Positions 18,857 to 27,119 of a stretch of DNA of 64,000 nucleotides are shown here, in pieces. A model generated the notes under the pieces. It did no database searches. It was not told where the DNA came from and saw nothing but the letters and a program-made list of their open reading frames with translations. Position numbers and translations under genes: made by a program. Origin of the DNA: Chitinophaga arvensicola (GTDB lineage: Bacteria; Bacteroidota; Bacteroidia; Chitinophagales; Chitinophagaceae); NCBI RefSeq assembly GCF_900110835.1, contig NZ_FOJG01000001.1, forward strand, positions 3,131,499 to 3,195,498, read 5' to 3'. Position 1 is the stretch's first letter. The number at the start of each line of letters is the position of its first letter.

Positions 18857-18886
18857 ACCGGGGATCGACCATAGTCGATCCCCGGT
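18857..18886 (-). terminator. Perfect hairpin downstream of the LtaS-like gene
   Basis: A 13-base perfect stem (ACCGGGGATCGAC / GTCGATCCCCGGT) around a CATA loop, starting 4 bases beyond the stop of the LtaS-like gene. No T-tract follows on the minus strand, so it may work as a 3' stability hairpin or a factor-aided terminator. Confidence 0.6.
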
Positions 18887-18890
18887 CCGT

Positions 18891-20840
18891 TTATTTGGCC
18901 ATGCCTCCGTTTCTGAACAGGGAATAGGCTGTCTGATAGGTGGCAATACTGTTTTTCAGCAGTGCACTGTCCATCGGCGCAGCATGTTGTTCATTCTTCG
19001 CAGCATTCCAGCTAAAACATTCTGCTTTTTGCTGCGGGCTCAGAATGAGCAGTTTGCCTGGCTCCAGGTAGCCCAGTTTCTGGTAGGTGCTCACCATAGC
19101 GCGTGGCTGATAGCCCGGTTCCAGTACATTCCGGCCATATAACTTGCTGTTGTAGGTCCAGTGCAGCATGCCCAGCAGGGTAGGATAAATATCTATCTGG
19201 GAACACATCACATTTATTTCCTGTGGCGCTACATTGGGCACATTGTACAATATAGCCGGAATATGGTACTTGCTGATTTCAATTTCATTTTTACCGGCAC
19301 TGCTGGCGCAATGGTCGGCCACAAAAATGATCACCGTATTTTTATACCAGGGTTTGGTGCTGATCTTTTTCAGGAACTGGCCAATGGCATAGTCGGTATA
19401 TTTTACGGCGCCTTCCCGGCTGGTACCCGAAGGAATATCTATTTTGCCCGCCGGATACGTAAATGGCCGGTGATTGGAAGTGGTCATCACGAAATCGTAA
19501 AACGGTTTGCCGGCTGCATATTTTTCATCTGCACTTTTAATGGCTGCTGTATAGATATCTTCATCACATACGCCCCAGGCATTCTCAAATTGCACGGCGC
19601 TGTCGGGAATATTGGTACGGGTGGTGGTGATATGATCGTCTACCAGCTTATGACGCAGGCGGTCGGTAATATCATAGCCATTGTTGCCAAAGTATTTGTT
19701 CATGTTGTCGAAGTACCCGTCGCCACCATAAAAGAAAGTACTTTCATAACCAGCCTGTTCAAAAATGTGACCGATGGAATACAGGTTCTCATTCTTTTTA
19801 CGGCGTACAATGCTTTGTCCGGGGGTAGGCGGCACTGCCAGGGTGAGTGCTTCCATACCTCTTACGGTACGGGTGCCGGTAGCATACATATTGGTAAACA
19901 GGATGCCCTGTTTTGCAATGCTGTCCAGCACCGGGGTGATATGACCGGTATTACCGAAACGCTCCATGAAGTCGGCACTGAAACTTTCAATGGTGACCAT
20001 AATGACGTTAGGAGTTACACGTGTAGTCGTGTCAGTTATACTGCGAAAAATACTGTTCCCGTTTTCCAGGTAGTGGCTGTCGGGCGACTGCATCATATTA
20101 CGCAGCCGGTTGAATGCCGTCGGCTCATCTTCCATCAGGTAATATTTATCATATGCCAGCTCATTGTTGAGATAAGCAGATACAAAGGAATATACACCTG
20201 CTTTGGCCAGTTCCTGTGCATAGCGGTTCTTGCCTTTTTCTGCCCAGGTATTGTTTACCAGGAAGATATGTAACAACATCAGTCCCAGTAATACTGCAAA
20301 GGTGAACAGTCTTTTGAAGAAAGGGGTGTTCGACTGGAAACTGCTGCGGAACGTGCCCCTGCGGCTCAGCCACCAGGTAACGAAGGCGGTAAACAGTAAC
20401 ACGCCGCCAATCAGTAAGGGGAGGGGGTACGACTGGTTAATATTGCTGATCACTTCATAGGTGTAAATGAGATAGTCGACGGCGATAAAATCAAACCGGC
20501 CGGCATATTCTCCCCAGAAAGTAAATTCGGCAAAGAAGGAAAATACCAGGATCATCGTGGCCAGGAAAAAGCCGGTGTAGGTGAAGGTCCGGTTAAATAA
20601 AGTATTGTTGAGCCGCTGTGGCAATATCAGCAGATACAGTGCATAGCCGATGGTAAAGAACAACGCGACCCCGATATCATACACGAGTCCCTTTAAATAA
20701 ATAGCCGGTAAATCGGATATGTGCATGCCTGATTGCGGGAAGGCCCAGATCAGCAATGCGGTTCTAACGAGGAATGACAGTAACAGCAGTACAGTGCCAA
20801 AACCAAACAGAACGGCGTACCTGTTTTTTACAGATTTCAT
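18891..20840 (-). CDS. LTA synthase / phosphoglycerol transferase-like sulfatase
   Basis: A 649-residue protein with five N-terminal transmembrane helices (to about residue 215) and a large extracytoplasmic alkaline phosphatase/sulfatase-fold domain. Motifs are VIMVTIESFSADFMERFGN (metal-binding Glu), ATGTRTVRGMEALT with the nucleophile Thr, and IFVADHCASS with the C-terminal metal ligands Asp-His. The family includes LtaS of Gram-positives and MdoB/OpgB of Gram-negatives. In Bacteroidota it probably transfers a phospho-head group to an envelope glycan or lipid; the acceptor is unknown. It is the last gene of the RR-HK-receptor operon (52-base gap). Confidence 0.82.
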   Translation of the reverse strand: MKSVKNRYAVLFGFGTVLLLLSFLVRTALLIWAFPQSGMHISDLPAIYLKGLVYDIGVALFFTIGYALYLLILPQRLNNTLFNRTFTYTGFFLATMILVFSFFAEFTFWGEYAGRFDFIAVDYLIYTYEVISNINQSYPLPLLIGGVLLFTAFVTWWLSRRGTFRSSFQSNTPFFKRLFTFAVLLGLMLLHIFLVNNTWAEKGKNRYAQELAKAGVYSFVSAYLNNELAYDKYYLMEDEPTAFNRLRNMMQSPDSHYLENGNSIFRSITDTTTRVTPNVIMVTIESFSADFMERFGNTGHITPVLDSIAKQGILFTNMYATGTRTVRGMEALTLAVPPTPGQSIVRRKKNENLYSIGHIFEQAGYESTFFYGGDGYFDNMNKYFGNNGYDITDRLRHKLVDDHITTTRTNIPDSAVQFENAWGVCDEDIYTAAIKSADEKYAAGKPFYDFVMTTSNHRPFTYPAGKIDIPSGTSREGAVKYTDYAIGQFLKKISTKPWYKNTVIIFVADHCASSAGKNEIEISKYHIPAILYNVPNVAPQEINVMCSQIDIYPTLLGMLHWTYNSKLYGRNVLEPGYQPRAMVSTYQKLGYLEPGKLLILSPQQKAECFSWNAAKNEQHAAPMDSALLKNSIATYQTAYSLFRNGGMAK

Positions 20841-20892
20841 GGTGTATAGAAAATTAAAGACCGCGAAGGTACGCCGTTCCGGAAGAATTTAA

Positions 20893-22878
20893 CTATAAGT
20901 TAACTTTTACAGACATATTAATAATTCTGCCATCAATGGGACCCCACAGCGGCGCGAATTCCGGGTGGGTCACCGTACCGGTGTAAAGCGGTGTATTTTT
21001 TCCCTGCCGGGCATCAAAAACGTTCTCAGCATTTAATACCAGGGTCACATGCTCGCCCAGTTGCCGGGAAACCATGGCCGCCCAGAACCAGTAGTTCGGG
21101 GTGCGTTGGTTCTGGTCATCGTATTGATGGCCTATCCAGCTGTTTTCGATGCCAAAGCGCCATTTTTCTTCGATTTCGTACGCAAGGGTGCTGGCAAACT
21201 TATCCTGTGGCGCAAAGGCTATGTTGGTATGTCCGTTATTATCATAGCGGGAAACGGTATGGTTATATCCCAGGTAGAGTTCCAGGTGGTCCAGTGCAAA
21301 ACGCAGATAGGTATCTGTACCCAGGCTGTTGACCGCATAAGGCATATTCCGGAGCAGGTACATGCCTTCGGGGGCTGTTACCGGCACAATCGGATCTTTG
21401 ATATGGGTATAATAAAAGGCCTGGTTCAGCGTCATGTCTACCTTGCCCAGGCTGGTATGATAGTTACCATCGAAATTAATGCCCTGGCTTCTTTCCGATT
21501 TAATACCTGCGCTCAGTGGTAAAAGGTTGCGGTAACCGAGGGTTTGCGTTTGCGCGGTAAAGATGGCAGGCGATTTATAACCGGTACCTGCGCTGAGGCG
21601 GAGGGATAGGTCGTCTATAGGTTTATATACAAAGGCGAGGCGTGGTAAAACATACCAGCCGAATTCGTTGTGATGGTCGGCCCGTAATCCGGCTTCGGCC
21701 ATGAACTGATCGGTGATATGAAAACCATCCTGTACAAAAGCGCCTATGGTGTTGTATTGGTAATTATTCAGCAGGGTGCTGTCGCCTTTGGCGCGGTGGT
21801 ATATTTCACCGGTGTTGTTGATACCGGCTACCCAGTCGTGCCGGCGGCTGCTTTTATGATAAGCTGCTTCCGCATAGGTGCTGGTCTGATTACCCAGTAG
21901 CGAAAACGTGTTCACGTCATTTTGCAGGTGAAAGAAACTGCCCACACCTTTTATGGTGAGTGTGCCGCCGCCCAGGTTTTTCTGTGTGTATTGTAAATCA
22001 ACGCTATGGCGTTCACTGTTGTTTACTTCGGTATATTGGTGGATGGCATCTGCATGATGGTCCAGCACCTGCATATCGCCACCTTCCCTTTTTTCGATGG
22101 TACCGGTATATCCTGCTACAAAGGTGGTTTGCGGGTTCAGGTACCAGAAGAAGCGCGGATGCAGCAGGTACTGGCGGAGCCGGGGTACATCGCTGAACCC
22201 GTCTTTATTTACGTCGGTGGCATTTTGTGTGGTAACGCCCGCAAACAGGGTTAAGCCGGTTTTGCCATATTTTTCCGCGTAATAGGCGTTTACGTTGGTT
22301 TCTTTCAGCGTACTACGATTAACCAGTACCGTTAGTTCCGGTTTACTGCCGGGAGTTTTGGCTACGAAGTTGATGATACCGGCAATGGCGCCGCCGCCAT
22401 AGAGCGTAGATACGGAGCCTTTGATGATTTCCACCTGTTTGAGATCCAGGGGAGGAATAGATAGTACGCCAAAGTTGCCGCTGAGGCCTTCATACACGGG
22501 TACGCCGTCGCGGAGTAACTGGGTGTATTTGCCGTCCAGTCCCTGCATACGGATGGCGTTATTACCGCTTACGGCGGAGGTGTTCTGAATATGGATCACG
22601 GAAAGATCGCCCAGGATACTGGATACGTTTCCTGGTTTAATGCCGCTTTCTTCTATCATTTCTTCTTTGCCAAGTACTTCCACTTTCATGGGGAGGTCCT
22701 CGATCCGGCTGTTGTTGCGGGTAGAGGAAATGATCACTTCTCCCAGGTCGGATACTTTACTGATGGTATCTTTAGGCGGCTGTTGCGTCGTGTCTTTAAC
22801 GGCAACGGGTACACGATTCTGTGCCATCCCGGTAGCGCCTGCGCTGATAATGAATGCTGCCAGTATAAATTGTTTCAT
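20893..22878 (-). CDS. TonB-dependent outer-membrane receptor
   Basis: A 661-residue receptor with a signal peptide (MKQFILAAFIISAGATGMAQ), a plug domain (about 45-165, with GEVIISSTRN, IRMQGLDGKYTQLLRDGVP and the VEIIKGSVSTLYGGGAIAGIIN plug signature) and a C-terminal barrel ending in ISMNMSVKVNL-like strand (RIINMSVKVNL). It lacks the N-terminal carboxypeptidase-like extension of SusC, so it belongs to the siderophore/metal/cobalamin receptor type. It follows a two-component system by 50 bases, which suggests regulation by that system. Substrate not predictable from sequence alone. Confidence 0.87.
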   Translation of the reverse strand: MKQFILAAFIISAGATGMAQNRVPVAVKDTTQQPPKDTISKVSDLGEVIISSTRNNSRIEDLPMKVEVLGKEEMIEESGIKPGNVSSILGDLSVIHIQNTSAVSGNNAIRMQGLDGKYTQLLRDGVPVYEGLSGNFGVLSIPPLDLKQVEIIKGSVSTLYGGGAIAGIINFVAKTPGSKPELTVLVNRSTLKETNVNAYYAEKYGKTGLTLFAGVTTQNATDVNKDGFSDVPRLRQYLLHPRFFWYLNPQTTFVAGYTGTIEKREGGDMQVLDHHADAIHQYTEVNNSERHSVDLQYTQKNLGGGTLTIKGVGSFFHLQNDVNTFSLLGNQTSTYAEAAYHKSSRRHDWVAGINNTGEIYHRAKGDSTLLNNYQYNTIGAFVQDGFHITDQFMAEAGLRADHHNEFGWYVLPRLAFVYKPIDDLSLRLSAGTGYKSPAIFTAQTQTLGYRNLLPLSAGIKSERSQGINFDGNYHTSLGKVDMTLNQAFYYTHIKDPIVPVTAPEGMYLLRNMPYAVNSLGTDTYLRFALDHLELYLGYNHTVSRYDNNGHTNIAFAPQDKFASTLAYEIEEKWRFGIENSWIGHQYDDQNQRTPNYWFWAAMVSRQLGEHVTLVLNAENVFDARQGKNTPLYTGTVTHPEFAPLWGPIDGRIINMSVKVNL

Positions 22879-22928
22879 AGATTCCTTTATGCTGCAAAGA
22901 AAAGCAGAGAATCTGGAGCAAATCTGAG

Positions 22929-24191
22929 TTAGGCGCCTGTCGTGAAGGTATGTTCCCCGTTTTGATATTGATAGGAGAGATGGAAATGGTAGGAATCTGC
23001 CATTTTTTTCACAATGGCCAGTCCCAGTCCGTTGGAGTTGGTATAACCGCTGCTGTGTTTTTTAAACCGTTGAAAGAGCTCATTGGCGGGGATCTCCGGC
23101 AGCTGGCTGGTATTGGTGACAGAGAAGGTATCGGTGGTAATCTTTATCCGGATTTTGCCCTGTGGATAATTGTATTTGATGGCATTACCCAGCAGGTTGC
23201 TGACCAGAATGTCTGTGAGCGCCGGATGCAGGGGCCAGGGCGCGGTATCAGCCATATCAGTATGGATGTCCAGTTCTTTTTCTTTGATCAGTTCTTCAAA
23301 AAGCGATAAATACTTTTCCACTACTTTGCAAAGGTCCGGTGCTTCGGTGACGGGAAATTGCTGGTTTTCTATTTTGGCCAGCAGGAGCAGGTTATGATTC
23401 AGGCGCGACAGGCGTTGCAGTTCATCATAGCTGGTGAGGATGCTTTGTTGCTGGGATTCAGACAGGGTATCATCCTGCAGCAGTAATTCCAGCTTGCTCT
23501 GTGCAATGGCCAGCGGTGTTTGCATTTCATGCGCGGCATCTTCGGTCAGTTCCTTCATGCTGGTATAGTCCTGGTGAATGCGGCTGGTCATGCTGCCCAA
23601 TGCGGCATTCAACTGGTTAAATTCATGCGTGGCAGTACGTTCAAACACAAGTGCCTCCAACTTATTGAGCTGCAGTTTTTGTATCTGGTCGAGCGATCTG
23701 TAAAACGGTTTCCAGATCCGTTTGCTGATCAGCCAGTTCGAAAGCAGTACAAAGGCGAGCAGTCCGCCGAAAGCGGCCAGCATTACATGTACAATATTCC
23801 TGATCAGGTCATCTTTTTCGATAAGGGATTTACGGAGTACGAGTTCGTAGTTTTTATTGTTGAGAGTAATCACCTGGGTGAGCTGACGGAAAGGCGCGTA
23901 GGTGTTTTCCGGCTCCTGATAAATACTTACGCCTTTTAGTTTATGTTTTGACTGGGCAGCTTTTTCGGTGGGCTGCAGGTTAAATTCGGGGGTATTGATG
24001 CTGAACACGGGATTATTTACACTGGCGCTATCCAGGTAGCGCATCCATTGCAGCTTATCATTCACCAGTTCTTCATCCGTTTCATGCTTTATTTCCTTAT
24101 TGAACTTCGTATACAGGTAGAAGGCGCCTGCGGTGAAAACCGGCAGCATAATCAGCAGGAAGTATACGGTTGTTTTAGTCAGCAGTTTCAT
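22929..24191 (-). CDS. Sensor histidine kinase
   Basis: A 420-residue kinase with two transmembrane helices (about 7-27 and 150-175) enclosing a periplasmic sensor region of about 120 residues. HisKA has His221 in DAAHEMQTPLAIAQ, and the ATPase domain has the N box LLGNAIKYN and a GLGLAIVKKM box. A longer frame start at 24254 would overlap the response regulator by 53 bases; ATG 24191, 10 bases after its stop, is preferred. It pairs with the upstream OmpR-type regulator, and the TonB receptor is encoded just after it. Confidence 0.88.
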   Translation of the reverse strand: MKLLTKTTVYFLLIMLPVFTAGAFYLYTKFNKEIKHETDEELVNDKLQWMRYLDSASVNNPVFSINTPEFNLQPTEKAAQSKHKLKGVSIYQEPENTYAPFRQLTQVITLNNKNYELVLRKSLIEKDDLIRNIVHVMLAAFGGLLAFVLLSNWLISKRIWKPFYRSLDQIQKLQLNKLEALVFERTATHEFNQLNAALGSMTSRIHQDYTSMKELTEDAAHEMQTPLAIAQSKLELLLQDDTLSESQQQSILTSYDELQRLSRLNHNLLLLAKIENQQFPVTEAPDLCKVVEKYLSLFEELIKEKELDIHTDMADTAPWPLHPALTDILVSNLLGNAIKYNYPQGKIRIKITTDTFSVTNTSQLPEIPANELFQRFKKHSSGYTNSNGLGLAIVKKMADSYHFHLSYQYQNGEHTFTTGA

Positions 24192-24201
24192 TGTATTGAT
24201 T

Positions 24202-24873
24202 TTACCCGAACCGGTAACCCGTTCCGTATACTGTTTTGATATAATCTTCTCCACCTGCTTCCAGCATTTTTTTCCGGAGATTTTTGATGTGGGTATAAAT
24301 AAAATCGTAGGATCCTGCCTGGTCGTACTCGTCCCCCCAGAGATGTCCGGCCAGTGCGGATTTGGTGACTACCCGGTGTTGGTTGGCAATGAAGTACAGC
24401 AACAGCTGGTATTCTTTTCCTGTGAGGGTGATTGATTTATTATGTACCAGCACTGTTTTCGATGCAGGTTTGATGGTGATTTCGTAGAAACTGACCGTTG
24501 TATTTCCCTCGAAATTTTTACGGCGTAAAATAGCGTTTACGCGGGCATTGAGTTCTGAGAGATGAAAAGGCTTGGTGAGATAATCGTCGGCGCCCAGTTC
24601 CAGGCCCTTGAGCTTATCTTCCAGTGAGTCTTTGGCAGAGATGATGATGATACCTGCCTTGGCTTCCAGGAACTTCAGTTCTTTGACGATATCGAGGCCA
24701 CTGCCTTTTGGCAGGCCGATGTCAGCCACAATACAATCGTAGTCAAATTCATTGACCTTGTCAATGGCCTGTGGAAAATCCGCTGCCAGTTCACACACGT
24801 AGCCCTGGTGTTCCAGGTATTCCTGTATGCTGGCCCTGAGCGCAGGTTCATCTTCTATAATCAACACTTTCAT
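24202..24873 (-). CDS. Response regulator, OmpR/PhoB family
   Basis: A 223-residue protein. The receiver domain (1-120) has Glu-Asp at IIEDE, phospho-acceptor Asp51 in VADIGLPKGSG and Lys in TKPFH; a winged-helix DNA-binding domain occupies 130-223 and ends YIKTVYGTGYRFG. First gene of the RR-HK-TonB receptor-LtaS-like operon. A 16-base palindrome 18 bases before its start could be an operator for self-control. Confidence 0.92.
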   Translation of the reverse strand: MKVLIIEDEPALRASIQEYLEHQGYVCELAADFPQAIDKVNEFDYDCIVADIGLPKGSGLDIVKELKFLEAKAGIIIISAKDSLEDKLKGLELGADDYLTKPFHLSELNARVNAILRRKNFEGNTTVSFYEITIKPASKTVLVHNKSITLTGKEYQLLLYFIANQHRVVTKSALAGHLWGDEYDQAGSYDFIYTHIKNLRKKMLEAGGEDYIKTVYGTGYRFG

Positions 24874-24890
24874 GCGCTAAAAGTAGGGAT

Positions 24891-24906
24891 AATTCCTAAA
24901 GGAATT
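24891..24906. promoter_or_regulatory. Palindrome upstream of the response regulator
   Basis: AATTCCT-AA-AGGAATT, 7-base perfect arms with a 2-base spacer. It lies 18-33 bases before the response-regulator start codon. A binding site for the regulator or another protein is possible; this is inference from position and symmetry. Confidence 0.35.
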
Positions 24907-25105
24907 CTGTAGTAGTTATTTTGGCTGTAGATGCCCGTTAATACTATGTTTTCGGCTGTTATGGTTAGGTATCCGTATTATGATATCGATTTGCAGGTAC
25001 TATGCCTGCGGTTGCTTGATCATTTTCTTACCGGCCGGAAAACTATGCATGCTTGTATATCGTAGATACATTACCGATATCAAAACTATTCATACAAGCG
25101 TTCTT

Positions 25106-25495
25106 ATGAATACTTATTTCAAAACGATGGCGGATAGGCTGTTACAGAAAAAAGCGCCGGAATTGACCACCAGCAGGCGACAAACATCAGATGATGATAC
25201 GAGTGAACTTTTTGCATTAATGGATAACATACCGAATGCCAAATCAGTAGCGGCCATGTATCAGCAGATGATACGTACAGGCACCATGACCGCGCATTTC
25301 AGCAAGGGCGATCCTGGCAGGAGATGGTTGGAAATAGAACAGTTGATCCTGGACAGAGAAAGCCGGCGTAAAGGAAACCGCCGCAAAATAATGTGGATGC
25401 TGATTGTTTTTATGCTGGTAGGCGTGGCCTCTTATTTTGGTGGGGTTTACTTCCTGACAAAAGGAAAATACCTCGCCACACAAATGGCCGGATAA
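25106..25495 (+). CDS. Hypothetical single-pass membrane protein
   Basis: I do not recognise this gene. From ATG 25106 it encodes 129 residues: a polar, charged N-terminal part (KKAPELTTSRRQ, DDDTSELFALMD), a basic stretch (RESRRKGNRRK) and one C-terminal transmembrane helix (MWMLIVFMLVGVASYFGGVYF), so most of the protein should face the cytoplasm. The frame stays open back to 24980, but that part is cysteine-rich and unlike a normal N-terminus. ATG 25124 is another possible start. It converges on the GH71/99-like gene across a terminator. Confidence 0.55.
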   Translation: MNTYFKTMADRLLQKKAPELTTSRRQTSDDDTSELFALMDNIPNAKSVAAMYQQMIRTGTMTAHFSKGDPGRRWLEIEQLILDRESRRKGNRRKIMWMLIVFMLVGVASYFGGVYFLTKGKYLATQMAG

Positions 25496-25536
25496 GCGTA
25501 TTTATTACACCTTTTTTCATTATTGATAGATGCAAA

Positions 25537-25575
25537 AAAAACGTCCCATAGCAATATGCTACTGGGACGTTTTTG
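25537..25575. terminator. Bidirectional intrinsic terminator
   Basis: Stem AAACGTCCCA / TGGGACGTTT with an inner TAGCA/TGCTA pairing; A8 on the left and T5 on the right give T-tracts in both directions. It lies between the convergent genes ending at 25495 and 25592. Confidence 0.85.
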
Positions 25576-25591
25576 TTAGATATCACTTATA

Positions 25592-26857
25592 TTATTTTCT
25601 TTCGGGCATTTTAACGCTCAGCGGTTTTTCATTCCGCAGCATCTTCGCCGCTTCTCCTGTTAACCAGAGATAATGATCTGAAGGTTTACCATCTAAATTA
25701 ATAAAGGGAGTCGTGCTGCTTACCGGCGGCTGATCACTGCCTTTGAATATAGCGGTGGCTTCATTTACTTCGTCAAACATGGCTACATACAGCATAGTGG
25801 CACCGGCAGTTAAGGCAGTGGAAATTTGCTGCCAGTAGAAACGGCCACCCTGGCGTGGGATAGAACCTACCGGTTTTACATCATCCGGGAATTCGTAGCG
25901 GCTCAGGTTATGCCAGCTGAAACCGGGATAAATGCAGGGCACATATTCCAGGTGGTTGGCGCGGCACCAGGCCTGATCGTCAATGAGGGCGTCGCGGAAA
26001 CGGTCCATATCGTTGTGCAGCAGCGGGGAGTAACGCTGTACATTCCATGGCAGCACAATATCCGCCTGTTTGATGATGGTATGCAGATAAGGGTCCGGAA
26101 TACAATCGGCATTCAGTGTGCGCCATGCGGTAGGTACACCCAGCATCACTGCGCAGCCACCATACACCGGATCATTCTTCAGAAAATCGATCAGTTTTTC
26201 CAGTCCGATATTCCGCAGGTTATAAGGGCGGTCAGGGAAACCAATACCCCAGATAGCTACCACCGGTTTGCCATTCTGCTGCAGGTAGGTTTTAGTACCC
26301 GGCTGATTGGTTACTTTTAATTGATCTACCAGGTATTTCCAGTCGGCGATGATAGCAGAGCAATCTTCGTTGGTAGCGCTCAGGCCGGACAGGTCGTACA
26401 TCACTGCAATGGCTCTTTTGTATTTGGAAGCAGCGGCAAACGCATTTTTCAGGATCACGGAAGAGCTGCTGTCGCGGTGTTTGGCATTACCAAAGAAACG
26501 CTGCATAAACACGCCATCTACGCCATACTCCTGCATCCATTTGAAGTGGATATCTACAGTGCTTTTATCATATGAACTGAAAAAACGTGCGGGCTGTCCG
26601 TTGGCCAGCTTAAAAGGTGTGGCGTAAGTCTTCTCATATTCACTTACATCGGGCCACATATCAATACCGCTGCGGGTTTCATCTCCATAAGAAAAACGGC
26701 GGGCGCCGGAACCATCGCCTTCGGCGCGGAACCAACCCTGGTAACCGGCCATCACCAATCCATGATAAGTAGGGTACTGGGATTCCTTGCTGTGTTTCCC
26801 CTGCCCCAGTGCGGGCGTGGTTAGCAGGAAAAGGAAAGCTGTCAAAATACGCTTCAT
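25592..26857 (-). CDS. Glycoside hydrolase family 71/99-like protein
   Basis: A 421-residue secreted protein with signal peptide MKRILTAFLFLLTTPALGQ. The MAGYQGWFRAEGDG N-terminus, the WMQEYGVDGVFMQRFFG barrel strand and YVAMFDEVNEATAIF near the C-terminus (acidic pair) are those of the Bacteroidota proteins placed near GH71/GH99 and often called xylosidase/arabinosidase. GH99 enzymes act on alpha-mannosides; the substrate of this branch is not settled. It is downstream of the propeller regulator on the same strand but separated by about 260 bases and a terminator, so it is likely transcribed alone. Confidence 0.75.
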   Translation of the reverse strand: MKRILTAFLFLLTTPALGQGKHSKESQYPTYHGLVMAGYQGWFRAEGDGSGARRFSYGDETRSGIDMWPDVSEYEKTYATPFKLANGQPARFFSSYDKSTVDIHFKWMQEYGVDGVFMQRFFGNAKHRDSSSSVILKNAFAAASKYKRAIAVMYDLSGLSATNEDCSAIIADWKYLVDQLKVTNQPGTKTYLQQNGKPVVAIWGIGFPDRPYNLRNIGLEKLIDFLKNDPVYGGCAVMLGVPTAWRTLNADCIPDPYLHTIIKQADIVLPWNVQRYSPLLHNDMDRFRDALIDDQAWCRANHLEYVPCIYPGFSWHNLSRYEFPDDVKPVGSIPRQGGRFYWQQISTALTAGATMLYVAMFDEVNEATAIFKGSDQPPVSSTTPFINLDGKPSDHYLWLTGEAAKMLRNEKPLSVKMPERK

Positions 26858-26943
26858 ATGTTTGCTATTTGTTATTAACGGTGGAATTATTCGTGCATAG
26901 CAGCCTATAGGTTATGATCCGCTGGCATCCGGTTTTAAAAAGA

Positions 26944-26970
26944 GGAGAATCCGGCTTGCCCGGATTCTCC
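26944..26970 (-). terminator. Intrinsic terminator for the propeller regulator
   Basis: An 11-base perfect stem (GGAGAATCCGG / CCGGATTCTCC) with a 5-base loop; on the minus strand it is followed by CTCTTTTT. It lies about 150 bases after the stop of the regulator at 27120. The rest of 26858-27119 shows no gene, only this stem, a TTCCGG/CCGGAA hairpin near 27001 and a palindrome at 27076. Confidence 0.75.
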
Positions 26971-27075
26971 AAAAGGTTTTGCATTCACCTTAGTTGTGTA
27001 TTCCGGCTGTAACACCGGAACAAGCTGCAAGTAAGGCGGGAAGGACTAACGGGAGCGTTAACAAAGCATTAATTG

Positions 27076-27091
27076 ATGCTATTAATAGCAT
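27076..27091. repeat. 16-base perfect palindrome
   Basis: ATGCTATT followed by its exact complement AATAGCAT, in an AT-rich stretch with further ATTAA repeats, 29 bases past the regulator stop. Possible protein-binding site or short 3' hairpin; no function is clear. Confidence 0.35.
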
Positions 27092-27119
27092 ATTAACACG
27101 ATTAATTTCTTAAAAGGGA

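Noticed and set aside
19161-20273. 370-codon plus-strand frame inside the LtaS-like gene
   Set aside because: Antisense to a well-supported coding region with visible catalytic motifs; no domain or start signal of its own.
24980-25105. Upstream extension of the small membrane protein gene
   Set aside because: Cysteine-rich, atypical residues and no ribosome site; the later ATG gives a more normal protein, though the choice remains uncertain.
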